Shown here piece by piece: positions 43,486 through 52,161 of a DNA stretch of 64,000 nucleotides. The notes beneath the pieces are model-generated. The model was not told where the DNA came from and did no database searches. It was given only the letters and a program-made list of their open reading frames with translations. Source of the DNA: CAWEQO01 sp963811225 (GTDB lineage: Bacteria > Chloroflexota > Anaerolineae > Anaerolineales > Anaerolineaceae); contig CAWEQO010000012.1 in assembly GCA_963811225.1 (NCBI GenBank), positions 1 to 64,000 of the forward strand, written 5' to 3'. A program made the position numbers and the translations under genes. Positions within the stretch are counted from its first letter, which is position 1; the number at the start of each line of letters is the position of its first letter.

Positions 43486-43558
43486 CGCCCCCGGAGAGGC
43501 TCGAACTCTCAACCTTCGGATTAGAAGTCCGGTGCTCTGTCCATTGAGCTACGGGGGC
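43486..43558 (-). tRNA. tRNA-Arg (anticodon TCT)
   Basis: On the minus strand: acceptor GCCCCCG, D-arm GCTCAATGGACAGAGC, anticodon arm CCGGACTTCTAATCCGA with TCT at the centre, T-arm GAGAGTTCGAGCCTCTC and closing CGGGGGC. CCA is not encoded. It reads AGA (and AGG by wobble). Confidence 0.95.
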
Positions 43559-43620
43559 GGGTACAAGCGCAATTATACTTTATAATGTCATTGATAATGA
43601 GATTCATCACAAGGAGGGAA

Positions 43621-44136
43621 ATGATGGACGTGTTTGAAGCAGTGCGTACAGTTTTGGCGATCCGACAGTACCAGGATAAGCCTGTGCCGCAAGAAACGGT
43701 CGACAAGATCGTCCAGGCGGCCCATTTGACGGCCAGCAGCATGAATAAGCAGCCGTGGTATTTTGTGGTGGTGCAGGATAAGGATACGCTGAAGAAGCTC
43801 GGGCAGATGATGAAGACCGGGCCGTACATCCCCGAGGCGCCGATGGCGGTGGTCGTGGTCATTGAGGACACCAAGTTCGGAGTATCCGACGCCAGCCGGG
43901 CGATCCAGTCGATGATCTTGACCGCCTGGGCGGATGGGGTTGGCTCGAACTGGGTTGGGTTTCACGCAGGGGAGGATGTGAAGAATTTGCTGAAGGTGCC
44001 TGGCAATCTGGATGTGCTGGCGATCATCCCGTTTGGGTATCCTGCCCAACCAGCCGGTAAGGGGGAGAAGGACCGGAAGCCGCTTTCCGAGGTGGTGCGC
44101 AGCGAGCAGTTCGATCAGCCTTACGAGCCGCGCTAA
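43621..44136 (+). CDS. Nitroreductase-family FMN oxidoreductase
   Basis: 171 residues from ATG 43621, which has AAGGAGG upstream. The FMN-binding start AVRTVLAIRQYQDKPVP and AAHLTASSMNKQPWYFVVVQD are typical. So is WADGVGSNWVGF and the C-terminal PFGYPAQPAGKGEKDRKPLSEVV. Such enzymes reduce nitro compounds, quinones or enones with NAD(P)H; a specific substrate is not evident. TATAAT at 43581-43586 gives a probable promoter. Confidence 0.85.
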   Translation: MMDVFEAVRTVLAIRQYQDKPVPQETVDKIVQAAHLTASSMNKQPWYFVVVQDKDTLKKLGQMMKTGPYIPEAPMAVVVVIEDTKFGVSDASRAIQSMILTAWADGVGSNWVGFHAGEDVKNLLKVPGNLDVLAIIPFGYPAQPAGKGEKDRKPLSEVVRSEQFDQPYEPR

Positions 44137-44278
44137 AATTGAAGCCCGGCGCCGGGCGTAGATGTTATAATTTTCTCGGGGGGAATCGGAAGTTTTCCGA
44201 ATGAAAGAACTTGCTGATCAGCAGGGGGGAACCGTCAAGCCGGGAGTACCGGCGTAAATCACAACTGGGAGGGAAAAA

Positions 44279-44611
44279 ATGGGGTACGACCAATACCATG
44301 AGCCTGCGGATGAATTATCCGAAGAGGCGCGCACGTACGCGCGGGTGATCACATCGATGATCGAGGAAGCCGAAGCGATCAGCTGGTACCAGCAGCGCAT
44401 GTCGGTGGAAAAGGACAAGGATGTCGTGGCGATCTTGCGCGATGCCCAGGAAGAGGAATTCAAGCACTTTGGCATGGAGCTGGAATACTTGCTGCGCAAG
44501 GATCCGGTTTGGCGGGCGGTGATGAAAGAGATCCTCTTCCAACAGGGTGACATCGTCGCTAACGGCAAGAAGGGCGAACAAGCAGCCAGCAAGATCACCC
44601 GCAAGGGCTAA
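44279..44611 (+). CDS. Encapsulated-ferritin-like protein (EncFtn family)
   Basis: 110 residues. YHEPADELSEEART, IEEAEAISWYQQR and DAQEEEFKHFGMELEYL follow the EncFtn family of Rhodospirillum. The ferroxidase residues align as Glu30, Tyr37, Glu60 and His63. EncFtn forms an open decameric ring that oxidises iron inside an encapsulin shell. Here the C-terminus ends KITRKG, with no encapsulin-targeting peptide such as GSLGIGSL, and no shell gene is adjacent. GGGAGGG precedes the ATG. Confidence 0.85.
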   Translation: MGYDQYHEPADELSEEARTYARVITSMIEEAEAISWYQQRMSVEKDKDVVAILRDAQEEEFKHFGMELEYLLRKDPVWRAVMKEILFQQGDIVANGKKGEQAASKITRKG

Positions 44612-44623
44612 ACCTGCACTCAC

Positions 44624-44661
44624 GCAAAACATCCTCTCGTCTTTGCGAGAGGATGTTTTGC
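44624..44661. terminator. Perfect 16-bp hairpin, first of two in tandem
   Basis: GCAAAACATCCTCTCG and its complement with a six-base loop follow the EncFtn gene by 12 bases. A second hairpin lies 20 bases on. Confidence 0.6.
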
Positions 44662-44679
44662 TGGTTCGTCGGGCTTACC

Positions 44680-44733
44680 AAAACATGTTTGGAGAGGATG
44701 GTAATTTCCTACCGTCCTCTCCAAACATGTTTT
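44680..44733. terminator. 22-bp hairpin with T-run, second of two in tandem
   Basis: 44680-44701 pairs with 44712-44733 (one G-T pair) around a ten-base loop, and more Ts follow. The arm contains the palindrome AAACATGTTT. It ends just before the convergent gene at 44747, so it probably stops transcription from both sides. Confidence 0.75.
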
Positions 44734-44746
44734 TTTCATTGCATAT

Positions 44747-45184
44747 TTATGGTTCAGGACAAGGCCGCAAGCCTTTATAAACCTTCGGGCCAGTCAGGGT
44801 TCTTACAATCGTCATTGGGGGCTTGTGGATGATCTCCGACAACTGTTCCGCCGTCATGGGCTGGTTCCCATTGGCAAGGAAGACCTTGAAAACAGCGTCG
44901 ACCATGGCGGTGTTATCGGTGATGAATTCGGGCTGCTTGGCGCAGTGGCTCATCAACACGTGCTGGAGCCCATCGACCGTGTGGACCTCAGCTGTTTCGA
45001 CATCGACAAAATCAATTTTCTCGTTGTTCGCGGTCTCAGCAAATGTCTTCTGGTGCTCGGCGCACAGGTACCCACGCAAGTAAACCCGCCAGCTGTTATC
45101 GTTTTCTTTGAACCAATCGAAATCGATATGGAGCGGCGTGTGGGTAGTTGGCTTGACAAGGCTGAACCGTTTGACCTCACTCAT
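44747..45184 (-). CDS. Unrecognised 145-residue protein of a two-gene operon
   Basis: Start chosen at ATG 45184, which follows AGGAGGG; a longer frame has no ribosome site. The N-terminal half has HIDFDWFKENDNSWRVYLRGYLCAEHQ, with a possible Cys/His pair. The middle has VETAEVHTVDGLQHVLMSHC. The end resembles a winged-helix (MTAEQLSEIIHKPPMTIVRTL). It overlaps the upstream 536-residue gene by eight bases. I cannot assign a function; a DNA-binding or regulatory role is a guess. Confidence 0.6.
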   Translation of the reverse strand: MSEVKRFSLVKPTTHTPLHIDFDWFKENDNSWRVYLRGYLCAEHQKTFAETANNEKIDFVDVETAEVHTVDGLQHVLMSHCAKQPEFITDNTAMVDAVFKVFLANGNQPMTAEQLSEIIHKPPMTIVRTLTGPKVYKGLRPCPEP

Positions 45185-46787
45185 ATCCGGGTCCCTCCTG
45201 GAGTTCTGGATCAAGACGGAAGTACAGATCGCCAGGATGCATCGCCCACGGTTGGGAATTTAATACCTGCAGGATCGGCCCTGGCGGGCAGCGTCTGATG
45301 ATATTCACAGCGGCGTATAGTTCCTGCGCATGGACGTGGCCCTGAGGCGTCAGCTTGGCCAGTTCGCGCATAATCTTCTTCACCGTTTGATCGAGCGGAA
45401 CGTGGCGCTTGCCGCTTTTCTCCCAGATCCGGTCGAGCGCCTCGACGTCAGGGATTGAAATCGCCATGCGTTCCTCGTAGGGGGCGGTGATCAACTGCTT
45501 GAGCATGGCGAAAACTACGGCCTCATCCGTGCCAACCAGGGCAGTGCGAATCCACTCACGGCTGGAGCGTTTCTTGCCGATATGGAGGTTGATCTCACCG
45601 GGCTGATCACCTTTGCTAATTTGCACCAGGCTGCCCGGAATCAAGCCCTTGTCTTCGTACCATTGGCGCAAACCGAAGATGTAGTGATGGGGGAGGACGA
45701 CCCAACCGGAGAAGCGGTCGCCGGTATCGGTGTCGACGAAGGTGAACTGCACCCGCGGCGATTCGATCGCGGTCGGGAAGACATTCAGCAAGGGACCGGT
45801 CAACGGTAGGGTGCCGGCCCGCCAATGGGGGTAGATCAGGCTGACAGTGACGGCGGCCTTCCCTTGTTTTCCGGGCTCTTCGGGCTGCTCTTCGGGCGGT
45901 ACGAGCTCATCCAGCACCATGTGATCGAACCCTTCAAGCAGGTCTTCGATCTCGTCGGGGTTGTAAGAGATGAAATTGTAGCGCAAATAGATAGGAATGT
46001 TCTGCACCGACTCGGGTTCCAGACGGCGAAGGTACCAAAGTACCTCACCGGCGGGGCCAACTTCATCGAAGCGTCCATCTTCTTGCATAGCCAGATTCAG
46101 CGAGAATTCGGTCAGCTTGATGTTAACGTCGGTCGGCAGCTCGATCTGATCGAGGATGGCCTTGGTGGTCATGGGACCACCGCCTTCCATGTCGAGCAGG
46201 GCTTCAGCCAGGTTCAGGTAGCCAATGTTGACATCTACCAGAAGCGCCCGCGGGAACCAGCGCCCGGCAATGCGCACCAGGTCTGGGTTCTCTTCGAGAA
46301 TTTCGGAAAGCTGTTGGCTGAGCTCGTCACCGTAGCGACCAATGACCGAATCGACGTTTAGATTCGGGTCATCCAGCTTGACCTCGACGGGCTGGTTGAG
46401 CTTATGCTCTTCGAGACCGGTGGCATACTCATGCTTTTCATCGTTCTGGAAGTTCACTTCGATCACTTCGAAGTCGCCCAGATCGGGGTTGTTGCCCGGG
46501 CGAACGGAAACCACCTCACCTCTGCGCCACTGCTGGGCCGGAAACACCAATTCCTGGCCCTCTTTGTAGTGGTTCTTGGGGGCGAAAACGGCCGCTCCAG
46601 AGCGCTGTTGGCTGCGCAGCTCTTCCTTGACCTGCCGTATGCGTTCCTTAGCGATCTCACGGACGAGTTCTTGCGGCGTCTGTGGAGTCTCGATCTCTAG
46701 CAGGTGGTTGTATAGATATTCAAGATCGTCTTCTTGAAGGGAAAAATTATCCCAGTAGTCTTCTTGCAAACTGATCGGTGCTGTCAT
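45177..46787 (-). CDS. Unrecognised 536-residue protein
   Basis: Acidic, no membrane segments. It opens with LQEDDLEYLYNHLLEIETPQTPQELVREIAKERI, which looks like a helical or winged-helix start. A beta-rich segment follows (GQELVFPAQQWRRGEVVSVRPG). Farther on is RYNFISYNPDEIEDLLEGFDHMVLDELVPPEEQ. The C-terminal third contains HAQELYAAVNIIRRCPPGPILQVL. It is translationally coupled to the 145-residue gene downstream. The family is unknown to me and may be confined to this lineage. Confidence 0.6.
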   Translation of the reverse strand: MTAPISLQEDYWDNFSLQEDDLEYLYNHLLEIETPQTPQELVREIAKERIRQVKEELRSQQRSGAAVFAPKNHYKEGQELVFPAQQWRRGEVVSVRPGNNPDLGDFEVIEVNFQNDEKHEYATGLEEHKLNQPVEVKLDDPNLNVDSVIGRYGDELSQQLSEILEENPDLVRIAGRWFPRALLVDVNIGYLNLAEALLDMEGGGPMTTKAILDQIELPTDVNIKLTEFSLNLAMQEDGRFDEVGPAGEVLWYLRRLEPESVQNIPIYLRYNFISYNPDEIEDLLEGFDHMVLDELVPPEEQPEEPGKQGKAAVTVSLIYPHWRAGTLPLTGPLLNVFPTAIESPRVQFTFVDTDTGDRFSGWVVLPHHYIFGLRQWYEDKGLIPGSLVQISKGDQPGEINLHIGKKRSSREWIRTALVGTDEAVVFAMLKQLITAPYEERMAISIPDVEALDRIWEKSGKRHVPLDQTVKKIMRELAKLTPQGHVHAQELYAAVNIIRRCPPGPILQVLNSQPWAMHPGDLYFRLDPELQEGPGYE

Positions 46788-46932
46788 CTTTTGTATTTCT
46801 GCTCTTAAAATTCCTTAAAAAATTTCAATCGATTGATTGCATTGTTGCCATCAGTCTAATATTATACCTTACCTGTCTTGATATACAAGTAAGCTTTACA
46901 ATCTGGCACTTTCGATTGCTGCGGCTTGACGG

Positions 46933-48330
46933 CTATGGATACTGGTTCAGCAGCCAATCCATAGGGTTGACCGGGACGCCGTTGACCCAGACTTCGAAGT
47001 GCAGGTGCGGGCCTACCGAGCGCCCGGTATTGCCAATCACCCCAATCTGTTGACCCGCCTCGACCCGGTCGCCTTCCTTGACCAGGAACTCGGATTGGTG
47101 GGCGTAACCGGTGTAGACGCCACGACCGTGGTCGATCAGGGTGAAATTGCCCTTGATGTCGAGAGGACCGGCAAACACAACTACACCAGAGGCGGCGGCA
47201 TAGATGTTCAGGTTCTGGGCGCAGACGGTGAAATCTTGCCCGGTGTGGTAGTAGTAGAATTTACCGTTATTGTAGGAGCGCCGGTTGCCGAAGGTGGAGG
47301 CGGTGCAGGGCTCATCGATGGGATAGTTGAAAGCGCCGTCCCAAAGCTTGTTGGGTGTGACGTTAACCAGACCGTCCAGAAAAGCGTTTTCTCTATCATT
47401 CGTCTCTTGGTCGAGGGTATTCTCATTCACACCGGAGACGACTTCTTGGATGAAATCGCCGGGGGCGAGCAGGATCATCTGGTCGAGATTGAGCGCCGCT
47501 CCATCTGGGGTTTTTCCCTGCAAGACGGCTTCAGACAAGCCCGTCTCTTGCAGTGCGGGGATACCGATCAGAGCCACATACTCATTTTCGCTGTCCGTAA
47601 AAAAGTGCAGATCCTGCCCGGCGATGCTGCCATTCAGATCCATGGGCTGGTTGGTTTGCACCTTGACCAGGGTGGTTTCGCCCTGGATCAGGGGCAGCGG
47701 ATCGATGCTGATGGACTGTACCAGGGGCGAGATCAGCCCCGAGCCATCCTCGGGATTGTCCGAGCGGGTGTAGAGCATGTCGCCGGAGAACACGTCCCAG
47801 CCGGATTGAAGGCGGTTGGCGGCTTCCAGCGACCAGGGGTTCTGGTTGGCGCGCACGGCCATTTCCAGCAGGGTGTCGCCCTCCTGCGCCATGAGGGCCG
47901 GGGAAAGCGCTGCGCTGTCATCCTGGCGGGCGACGATCAATTCCGTGCCGGCGTAGACTTCGGTGGGGCTGGTAATGCGGTTGAGGCGCACCAGCAAATC
48001 CTCGGGCATCTGGTAGCGCAGCGCGAAGTCCTGGAAGTTTTCACCCAGCGAGACGGTCTGGTTGACCAGCTTGCCCTGCACTCCCTCCAGGCCTGGAATG
48101 ACCAGCTCATCGCCAATGGCGAGCGCGTTGGGGTCGGCGATTGGGTTCGCATTCATCAGGTCATCGACGGAAACATTGAAGCGCACGGCGATGCCGCTCA
48201 ACGTATCGCCAGACTGAACGACGTACACGGGGCCGGACGATGGATCCTGCGCGGATGCGGTCTGGAAAGAAACCAACAGCGAGAATAGTAGAAGGAGAGG
48301 CAGCGCTCTACGGCCGATCGACAAATGCAA
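46933..48330 (-). CDS. Secreted M23 peptidase with LysM domains
   Basis: 465 residues. A signal peptide (1-27) is followed by a LysM domain, YVVQSGDTLSGIAVRFNVSVDDLMNANP, and two weaker LysM-like repeats (about 85-125 and 140-185). A long linker region comes next. The C-terminal LytM/M23 domain has the zinc motif HTGQDF and HLHFEVWVNG. It should bind and cleave peptidoglycan cross-bridges outside the membrane. It overlaps the DUF192 gene by 23 bases. Confidence 0.92.
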   Translation of the reverse strand: MHLSIGRRALPLLLLFSLLVSFQTASAQDPSSGPVYVVQSGDTLSGIAVRFNVSVDDLMNANPIADPNALAIGDELVIPGLEGVQGKLVNQTVSLGENFQDFALRYQMPEDLLVRLNRITSPTEVYAGTELIVARQDDSAALSPALMAQEGDTLLEMAVRANQNPWSLEAANRLQSGWDVFSGDMLYTRSDNPEDGSGLISPLVQSISIDPLPLIQGETTLVKVQTNQPMDLNGSIAGQDLHFFTDSENEYVALIGIPALQETGLSEAVLQGKTPDGAALNLDQMILLAPGDFIQEVVSGVNENTLDQETNDRENAFLDGLVNVTPNKLWDGAFNYPIDEPCTASTFGNRRSYNNGKFYYYHTGQDFTVCAQNLNIYAAASGVVVFAGPLDIKGNFTLIDHGRGVYTGYAHQSEFLVKEGDRVEAGQQIGVIGNTGRSVGPHLHFEVWVNGVPVNPMDWLLNQYP

Positions 48331-48679
48331 CGGTATCTCCTGGGAGAAAATCGGCCAGGCGGCCGGGATGCGCTTCGAGCACGTAGCGAGCCGGGGCGGT
48401 GGGGCCGTAGTAAAGCCGCCATTTTCGGGCCAGTTTTACATCCACAACCCTATTATTATTGTTGATCCAAACGGCTGTGATATCGAACTTCATGAAGAGC
48501 ATGTGAATGGCGGTGTTGATCCGGCTTTCACTGCCCTCATCCAATAGAATCAATTCATGCTCGCCTAAGTGTTTACGAAACATCAATCCTCTAAGGCGAG
48601 ACCAGAAACTGCGGCAGTAGGTTGCCTCTAGCGGGTTGGATAAGGGGCGGTTTGCGTTTAGGATTTCGATGCTGGACAT
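48308..48679 (-). CDS. DUF192 (UPF0127) family protein
   Basis: 123 residues. SFWSRLRGLMFRKHLGEHELILLD, INTAIHMLFMKFDITAVWIN and the end DFLPGDTVAF are the DUF192 signature. Function is unknown. There is no signal peptide, unlike many members. It shares an mRNA with the M23 peptidase gene. Confidence 0.88.
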   Translation of the reverse strand: MSSIEILNANRPLSNPLEATYCRSFWSRLRGLMFRKHLGEHELILLDEGSESRINTAIHMLFMKFDITAVWINNNNRVVDVKLARKWRLYYGPTAPARYVLEAHPGRLADFLPGDTVAFVDRP

Positions 48680-48696
48680 AAAGCTCTCAGTGGAGG

Positions 48697-49104
48697 CTAA
48701 ATCGTTTCGGCATCCTGGGTGCGAGCCTTCAGCACCTGGTCGATGGTGTTGATCAGCTCTTGTGGGTGGAACGGTTTGCTGATGTAGGCGTCGACCTTGG
48801 CGATATGCAGGCCGAGCACTCGGTCGATCGGCTGGGCTTTGGCTGTAATCACAATGACCGGAATCGACCTGGTTTTGTCATTGGCTTTCAGCTGCTGGTA
48901 TACTTCCCATCCATCGATATCCGGCATCATCAAGTCGAGTAAAATAAGATCGGGCAGCGTTTGAAGAACGATATCCAATCCCTGCCGTCCACCGTGGGCG
49001 CCTTTGACTTCATACCCCCTACGGTTTAAAATCAGCGTTACGAGATCGATCATTTCGATGTCATCTTCTACGTAGACGACGCGTTGGGATGCAGGTGTCT
49101 GCAT
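48697..49104 (-). CDS. Receiver-only response regulator
   Basis: 135 residues, a CheY-like receiver with the acidic pair EDD at 13-15, phosphoacceptor Asp57 in LLDLMMPDIDGW, and Lys in YISKPFHPQEL. No output domain. It is 17 bases upstream of the DUF192 gene and probably heads that operon. Confidence 0.85.
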   Translation of the reverse strand: MQTPASQRVVYVEDDIEMIDLVTLILNRRGYEVKGAHGGRQGLDIVLQTLPDLILLDLMMPDIDGWEVYQQLKANDKTRSIPVIVITAKAQPIDRVLGLHIAKVDAYISKPFHPQELINTIDQVLKARTQDAETI

Positions 49105-49172
49105 TGGTCAGCCCTCCTCTAAGCTCTGGTTAAGTTTACCACAGCACAAGAAAAGCGCATTAAAAACAAACA

Positions 49173-49935
49173 ATGAAAATTACAACCTGGAATGTCAACG
49201 GAATACGCGCCTCCCTGAAAAAAGGGCTTTACGAATGGGTCCAGGCGCATCAACCGGACGTATTGTGCCTGCAAGAGATCAAGGCCCGGCCGGAGCAGCT
49301 TCCGGAAGAGTCCCGCGAGCCCGAAGCTTACGAGTTCGATCTGGAATCCGGCCCAGCGACCGGGTTACAGCGGCGTGGCGACGTTTTTACGCGAGGCGCC
49401 AAGCGGATACGACCTCGGCATGGGCGCGCCCGAGTTTGATGATGAGGGCCGGTTGATCCGCACTCGCCACGAGGATTTCTGGCTGTATAACGTCTATTTT
49501 CCCAACGGACAGCGCGATCATGGCCGCCTGGAATACAAGCTCGGGTTCTACAGCCGGCTGCTGGAGGAGATCGACCAGATCCATGCCGCCGGAGGGCAGG
49601 TGATCGTAACCGGCGATTTCAACACCGCCCACCAGGAGATTGACCTGGCCAACCCCAAGCAGAACTCGACCAATTCCGGCTTCTTACTTCAGGAGCGAGA
49701 GTGGATCGACAAGTATATGGAGCACGGCCTGGTGGATGCCTACCGCCAGTTGTATCCCGAACGGGTGCAGTACACCTGGTGGACGTACCTGTACAATGCC
49801 CGCAAGCGCAACATCGGCTGGCGGCTGGATTACTTCTTATTGTCGAAGAGTTTGATGGAGCGAGTGCAGGATGTGATCATCCATGATGATGCCGAGGGCT
49901 CGGACCACTGCCCGGTGACGCTGGTGATCACGTAA
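49173..49935 (+). CDS. xthA: Exodeoxyribonuclease III, split by a one-base frameshift
   Basis: MKITTWNVNGIRA and CLQEIKARPEQ lie in the first frame, which runs to YEFD near 49340. The next frame gives WNPAQRPGYSGVATFL, VYFPNG, TGDFNTAHQEIDLANPKQN and GSDHCPV. Removing one base at about 49341 restores roughly 253 residues, the family norm. It acts as an AP endonuclease and 3' exonuclease in base excision repair. The conserved catalytic Asn, Asp and His residues are all present, so an assembly indel is likely. Confidence 0.88.
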
Positions 49936-50081
49936 CGGCCTGCGGATTCCGTCCCTGGCCTTGGGAGGCCATAACGAATAGGGTGAGGGCACGCATTGTG
50001 CAGATTACTGGTAAAATTGGGAAGGAAATATTCTTAAAATCTCGACGGTTCTATGGTGAGCGCTTGGAGGAATTGCAGGTG

Positions 50082-50735
50082 ATGGCAAAACAACGCATAT
50101 TGATTGTGGATGATCATGAAGTTGTACGGTTGGGGCTGCGCTCCTTATTGGAGCACCACCCACAGTTCGAGGTCGTGGACGAGGCCGGAACGGCCCGTGA
50201 GGCGATCGAGCTGACGGAACGGCACCACCCGGATATCGTATTGATGGATATCCGGCTGCCCGGCCAATCGGGGATCGAGGCTTGCGAAGAGATCACCCAT
50301 AATTTTCCGGATACAAAGGTGGTCATGCTGACCTCCTATGCGGAGGATGAGATGCTGTTCTCGGCCATTCGGGCAGGCGCCTCGGGGTACGTGCTCAAGC
50401 AGATCGGTGGAGACGACCTGATCCGGGCGCTGGAGTCGGTTGGGCGAGGCGAGGCCATGCTGGACCCATCGGTCACCCAACGGGTGTTTCAGGAAGTGCG
50501 CCGGGCGGTCAAGGAAGAGGAAGCTTCGGCTTTCGCCAACCTCAGCCAGCAGGAGAAGCACGTTTTGCTGTTGGTGTCCGAGGGCAAGACCAACCGTGAG
50601 ATCGCCAAGGCGCTGTTCCTGGGCGAGGGCACGGTGCGCAACTACGTCAGCAGCATCCTGTCGAAACTGGGCGTCAGCAACCGGGCCGAAGCCGCAGCGT
50701 ATGCGGTGGAACACAGTTTGCGAGAATATCTTTAA
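50082..50735 (+). CDS. NarL/FixJ-type response regulator
   Basis: 217 residues from ATG 50082; the longer frame from 49983 adds an unrelated tail. Receiver with VDDHEVVRLGLR, phosphoacceptor Asp56 in LMDIRLPGQSG and Lys in VLKQIGGDDL. The LuxR-type HTH (LSQQEKHVLLLVSEGKTNREIAKAL) is at about 148-205. The partner kinase is not in the window. Confidence 0.9.
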   Translation: MAKQRILIVDDHEVVRLGLRSLLEHHPQFEVVDEAGTAREAIELTERHHPDIVLMDIRLPGQSGIEACEEITHNFPDTKVVMLTSYAEDEMLFSAIRAGASGYVLKQIGGDDLIRALESVGRGEAMLDPSVTQRVFQEVRRAVKEEEASAFANLSQQEKHVLLLVSEGKTNREIAKALFLGEGTVRNYVSSILSKLGVSNRAEAAAYAVEHSLREYL

Positions 50736-50757
50736 AGACAGAGAGTAGAAACAGAGA

Positions 50758-50793
50758 AGTCATCAAAGCGCCCGTTCGGGCGCTTTGATGACT
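50758..50793. terminator. Perfect 16-bp hairpin with GTTC loop
   Basis: AGTCATCAAAGCGCCC and its complement around GTTC lie between the response regulator gene and the convergent endonuclease IV-like gene. Confidence 0.65.
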
Positions 50794-50808
50794 CTCCGCT
50801 GGTCTTCT

Positions 50809-51657
50809 CTAATCGCTGGTTAGTTTTTCCCAACGATCCCGGATCAGGATCGCATCCTCTTCCAGCACGGGGCTTTCACAGACGATGCGACCGCCGCAGC
50901 TGCGCTCTTTGAGGGCAGCCAGCAGAGCGCCCAGGTTGAAGTCGGATTCCTCGATGGGCAGATGATTGCGCTCGCCCTTTTCGGAATATTCGATACCGGA
51001 CAGGTGGATGTGCAGGCGCTGGAGGGAGTCTTCGCCAAGGGATTTCGCATAGCCATCAATGGCCGACAGCCACTCTTCTTTTGTATTCATCGAGCCGTCA
51101 CCGGCACGGGCGTGCAGGTGAGCAAAGTCGAGGCAAGGCGCTACGCCCTCTATGGCCTTGCTCATTTCCAGCGTGTCCTCCAGCGAGCCGAGCATGGCCG
51201 ACTTGCCCATCGTCTCGGGGCGCAAGATGACCGGATTGTCATTGTCCCGCAGTTCCTGGATGCATTCCTCCAGCCGCCGGATGGCTGTCGGAAGCACCTC
51301 TTCAGGGCTGTGGTCGAAGTATGAGCCGGGATGGAAAATGATGTCGGTGGCGCCGGCGAGATTGCCGAAGTTGGCGGCGTCCATCAGGCGCTTGCGTGAT
51401 TTGGGCCATTCCTCATCATCGGCGTTGAGGTTGATGTAGTAGGGGGCATGCACGCTGACAGCGACATCATCCTCTTTGCCGGCGCTCTTGATTTCAGCGC
51501 AGGTCTTCTCCGAGACGCGCACCGAACGCACCCAACCCAACTCCAGGGCGCCCAGGCCCAGCTCCCGGATTTGCTGCAACGCGCCGACGCTGCCGCCCGG
51601 TTTCTTCGGCGTTGATTTTGGCGAACCAACCGTTCCAAAACGAAAAGATGTTGTCAT
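50809..51657 (-). CDS. Endonuclease IV-like TIM-barrel protein
   Basis: 282 residues. VSVHAPYYINL, IIFHPGSYF, RPETMGK, CLDFAHLHARAG and HIHLSGIEYS follow the metal-ligand strands of endonuclease IV (AP endonuclease family 2). A Zn-dependent AP endonuclease is plausible. The sugar-phosphate isomerase branch of the same fold remains possible. It neighbours exonuclease III, another AP endonuclease. Confidence 0.78.
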   Translation of the reverse strand: MTTSFRFGTVGSPKSTPKKPGGSVGALQQIRELGLGALELGWVRSVRVSEKTCAEIKSAGKEDDVAVSVHAPYYINLNADDEEWPKSRKRLMDAANFGNLAGATDIIFHPGSYFDHSPEEVLPTAIRRLEECIQELRDNDNPVILRPETMGKSAMLGSLEDTLEMSKAIEGVAPCLDFAHLHARAGDGSMNTKEEWLSAIDGYAKSLGEDSLQRLHIHLSGIEYSEKGERNHLPIEESDFNLGALLAALKERSCGGRIVCESPVLEEDAILIRDRWEKLTSD

Positions 51658-51774
51658 TGGATTTTCCCATGTACGTGTTTGATTGTAACTGCTTAAGGCA
51701 GTGGTGTTAAGCGGGGCGCTGCAACACCCTTTCCGATTTTTCGACTGATTTAAAAAATCCAGGATGGATTGAGA

Positions 51775-52161
51775 TTAACTCCCCAAAAAAAGTCGGAGCC
51801 TTACCAGCAGCGGCGGACCCAGGATCAAAACACCGATGGCGATCGAGGAAATGGCGGCGATCAGCACCGCCGCGGCGCCCACATCCTTACCCACTCTTGC
51901 CAGCGGATGGTTGAACGGGCTTGCCAGATCCACCACCGCTTCCAGCGCTGTATTGATGAATTCGGCAGTCCAGACGGTGCCGATCGTCAGGATCAAGACC
52001 GTCCATTCGACCCGCGGAATGTCGAGCCAGAAAGCGAACAAAAACGCCAGGACCGTCGCCAAGAGGTGGATCCAGGCATTCTTTTGGGTCCGGATGACAT
52101 ACCAGAGTCCGGCGAACGCGTGTTGAAAGGAGCGAGACCTCGATTGAAGAAAGGGTATCAT
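51775..52161 (-). CDS. dgkA: Diacylglycerol/undecaprenol kinase (DgkA family)
   Basis: 128 residues with three helices. The catalytic segment AEFINTALEAVVDLASPFNHPLARVGKDVGAAAVL is characteristic. In Gram-positive-type bacteria such enzymes phosphorylate undecaprenol; in E. coli diacylglycerol. It overlaps ybeY by four bases in the conserved pgpH-ybeY-dgkA order. Confidence 0.92.
   Translation of the reverse strand: MIPFLQSRSRSFQHAFAGLWYVIRTQKNAWIHLLATVLAFLFAFWLDIPRVEWTVLILTIGTVWTAEFINTALEAVVDLASPFNHPLARVGKDVGAAAVLIAAISSIAIGVLILGPPLLVRLRLFLGS

Noticed and set aside
37971..43558. Classical integrated genomic island at tRNA-Arg
   Set aside because: The repeat covers the tRNA 5' end rather than the 3' end and no integrase is present, so only a cautious finding is reported.
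44612..44746. Encapsulin gene after the EncFtn-like gene
   Set aside because: The space holds only two hairpins and the next gene is convergent and unrelated.
46999..48288. Plus-strand open frame of 429 codons
   Set aside because: Antisense to the M23/LysM gene; no motifs of its own.
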